From assembly GCF_048820915.1 (NCBI RefSeq), contig NZ_JBMERR010000024.1, positions 1-64,000 of the forward strand: DNA of 64,000 nt, in the 5' to 3' direction. The notes below the pieces were generated by a model, which saw nothing but the letters and a program-made list of their open reading frames with translations, made no database searches and was not told where the DNA came from. Source of the stretch: Cribrihabitans_A pelagius (GTDB lineage: Bacteria; Pseudomonadota; Alphaproteobacteria; Rhodobacterales; Rhodobacteraceae). The translations under genes and the position numbers were made by a program. Below are positions 63,121 through 64,000 of the stretch, piece after piece (position 1 is the stretch's first letter; every line of letters begins with the position of its first letter).

Positions 63121-64000
63121 TCAGGCCTTGCAAGCCTGAAGAAGTGTTCCTGCCATCCGCGCCAGCGGCACCTGTTTCTGCGCTGCGCCCATGTCCCAGG
63201 CCACCCGCGGCATGCCGTAGACAACCGAGGTCTTTTCGTCCTGGGCAAAGGTCGTTGCCCCTGCCTTGCGCAGCTCCAGAAGACCACGGGCGCCGTCCTG
63301 TCCCATGCCGGTGAGAATGGTGGCGACGATGTCCCTTCCATATGGCACGGCAGAAGTGAACAGAGCGTCAACAGAGGGCGTATGGCCGGATATTGCCGGG
63401 CCTTCTTTCATCCTTAGGCTGAGCGGCTTGCGCCCGGAAAGCCCAAGGTGACGGCGCTGGCCCGCTGCAACATAGACATGGCCCGGCTCCAGCTTCACCC
63501 CGTCCTCGGCAGTGCGCACTTTGGCCGGGCAGATCCGGTCCAGGAGCGACACCAGCCCCTGGCCGAATTTCCGCCCGGTATGCTGCACGATCAGTGTCGG
63601 CGGACAATCGAAGGGAAAACCGACAAGGACGCTGCGCAGGGCCTCGACACCGCCGGTGGAGGAGCCGATCAGGATCACTTTCTTGAAGGTCTTGGCCGCC
63701 GCTCCGCTGCGCGCCGCCGGGCTGCCGGCAGGGCTATGGCCGCGCCGCGGTGCCTTGACCATCATGTCGAAGTACTGCGCAAATTCCCGCGGATGTGCCG
63801 ACTTTGTAAGCTCGAAAATACCGGCCCCCCTGTCCAGCAGGGGCGAGGACTTCCGCGCAGGCGTTGCTGCAGGATCATCCATCACCGACACCCAGCGGGT
63901 ATCTATAGCGGAGAATAGCGCCATCATCATCTCGAATTCGGGCAGCTTGGTGAAGCCGTCCTCGACAAAGGCAAATGCCGGCTGGCCCGCCTCGGCCTGG
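63121..64000 (-). CDS. cheB: Chemotaxis methylesterase CheB (partial at window end)
   Basis: The frame is open to the window edge, so the N-terminus is missing. The C-terminal methylesterase domain is complete: VILIGSSTGGVEALRSVL with catalytic Ser, LIVQHTGRKFGQGLVSLLD with His (usually QHMP, here QHTG), and ATILTGMGQDGARGLLELRKAGA with Asp. Upstream in the window are about 90 residues (EDGFTKLPEFEMMMALFSAID...) that do not show the normal receiver Asp pocket; the first part may lie outside. It demethylates chemoreceptors and deamidates with CheD. The two form the edge of a chemotaxis cluster. Confidence 0.9.
   Translation of the reverse strand, partial: QAEAGQPAFAFVEDGFTKLPEFEMMMALFSAIDTRWVSVMDDPAATPARKSSPLLDRGAGIFELTKSAHPREFAQYFDMMVKAPRRGHSPAGSPAARSGAAAKTFKKVILIGSSTGGVEALRSVLVGFPFDCPPTLIVQHTGRKFGQGLVSLLDRICPAKVRTAEDGVKLEPGHVYVAAGQRRHLGLSGRKPLSLRMKEGPAISGHTPSVDALFTSAVPYGRDIVATILTGMGQDGARGLLELRKAGATTFAQDEKTSVVYGMPRVAWDMGAAQKQVPLARMAGTLLQACKA

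Overview
The window is GC-rich (roughly 65% by eye), with dense leftward and rightward operons and little intergenic space. Protein sequences point to an alphaproteobacterium of the Rhodobacteraceae (Roseobacter group; Leisingera/Phaeobacter/Ruegeria-like). The best evidence is a ParAB plus DnaA-like plasmid replicase module at the left end, a replicon type known from Rhodobacterales, together with a beta-hydroxyaspartate cycle cluster. The window is therefore most likely part of an extrachromosomal replicon (plasmid or chromid). No rRNA, tRNA or CRISPR array was seen.

Layout. 1-2190: decayed insertion sequences (an IS5-family remnant broken by a 40-bp hairpin insertion, plus IS5- and IS481-like fragments). 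2191-5916: replication and partition module: parB and parA (leftward), a putative origin with iteron-like repeats, and a DnaA-like replicase (rightward). Six copies of a 14-bp palindrome (GTCCCCGCGGGGAC) lie across it, three of them inside parA/parB, where they encode VPAGT. 6004-9434: UDP-sugar dehydrogenase, GFA-like protein, RpiR regulator and a ParDE toxin-antitoxin pair. 9604-17137: a very unusual 1355-residue rhodanese-rhodanese-YidC-PEP-utilising fusion protein, divergent from an orphan PhnD-like binding protein and a hybrid histidine kinase. 17419-20605: zur-znuCB divergent from znuA, with two Zur boxes between. 20630-26682: pipecolate/lysine-type catabolic module (FAD oxidase, piperideine-6-carboxylate dehydrogenase, two tandem LysR, aminotransferase). 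26679-29228: adenylation-carrier-acyltransferase fusion. 29462-33365: copper module (DUF305 protein, copA, cueR) with a classical 19-bp-spacer CueR promoter.

33384-62399 is one large catabolic island. Purines are imported by two NCS2 permeases. Guanine deaminase and xanthine dehydrogenase (XdhABC) make urate. PuuD, HiuH and a PuuE-OHCU decarboxylase fusion convert urate to allantoate. Ureidoglycine aminohydrolase and ureidoglycolate lyase then give glyoxylate, ammonia and urea. A UreI/AmiS channel can move urea. The glyoxylate can enter the beta-hydroxyaspartate cycle (bhcABCD with regulator bhcR), which turns two glyoxylates into oxaloacetate, and malic enzyme MaeB lies alongside. A ModABC molybdate importer can feed the molybdenum cofactor of XdhB. 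The one step not seen is allantoate to ureidoglycine (allantoate amidohydrolase). Two paralogous LysR regulators sit in the island and share a candidate operator, TTTCA-N9-TGAAA. A 1.7-kb scar of a resolvase fragment and an IS30 remnant splits the island.

62538-64000: cheD and the 3' part of cheB, the edge of a chemotaxis cluster.
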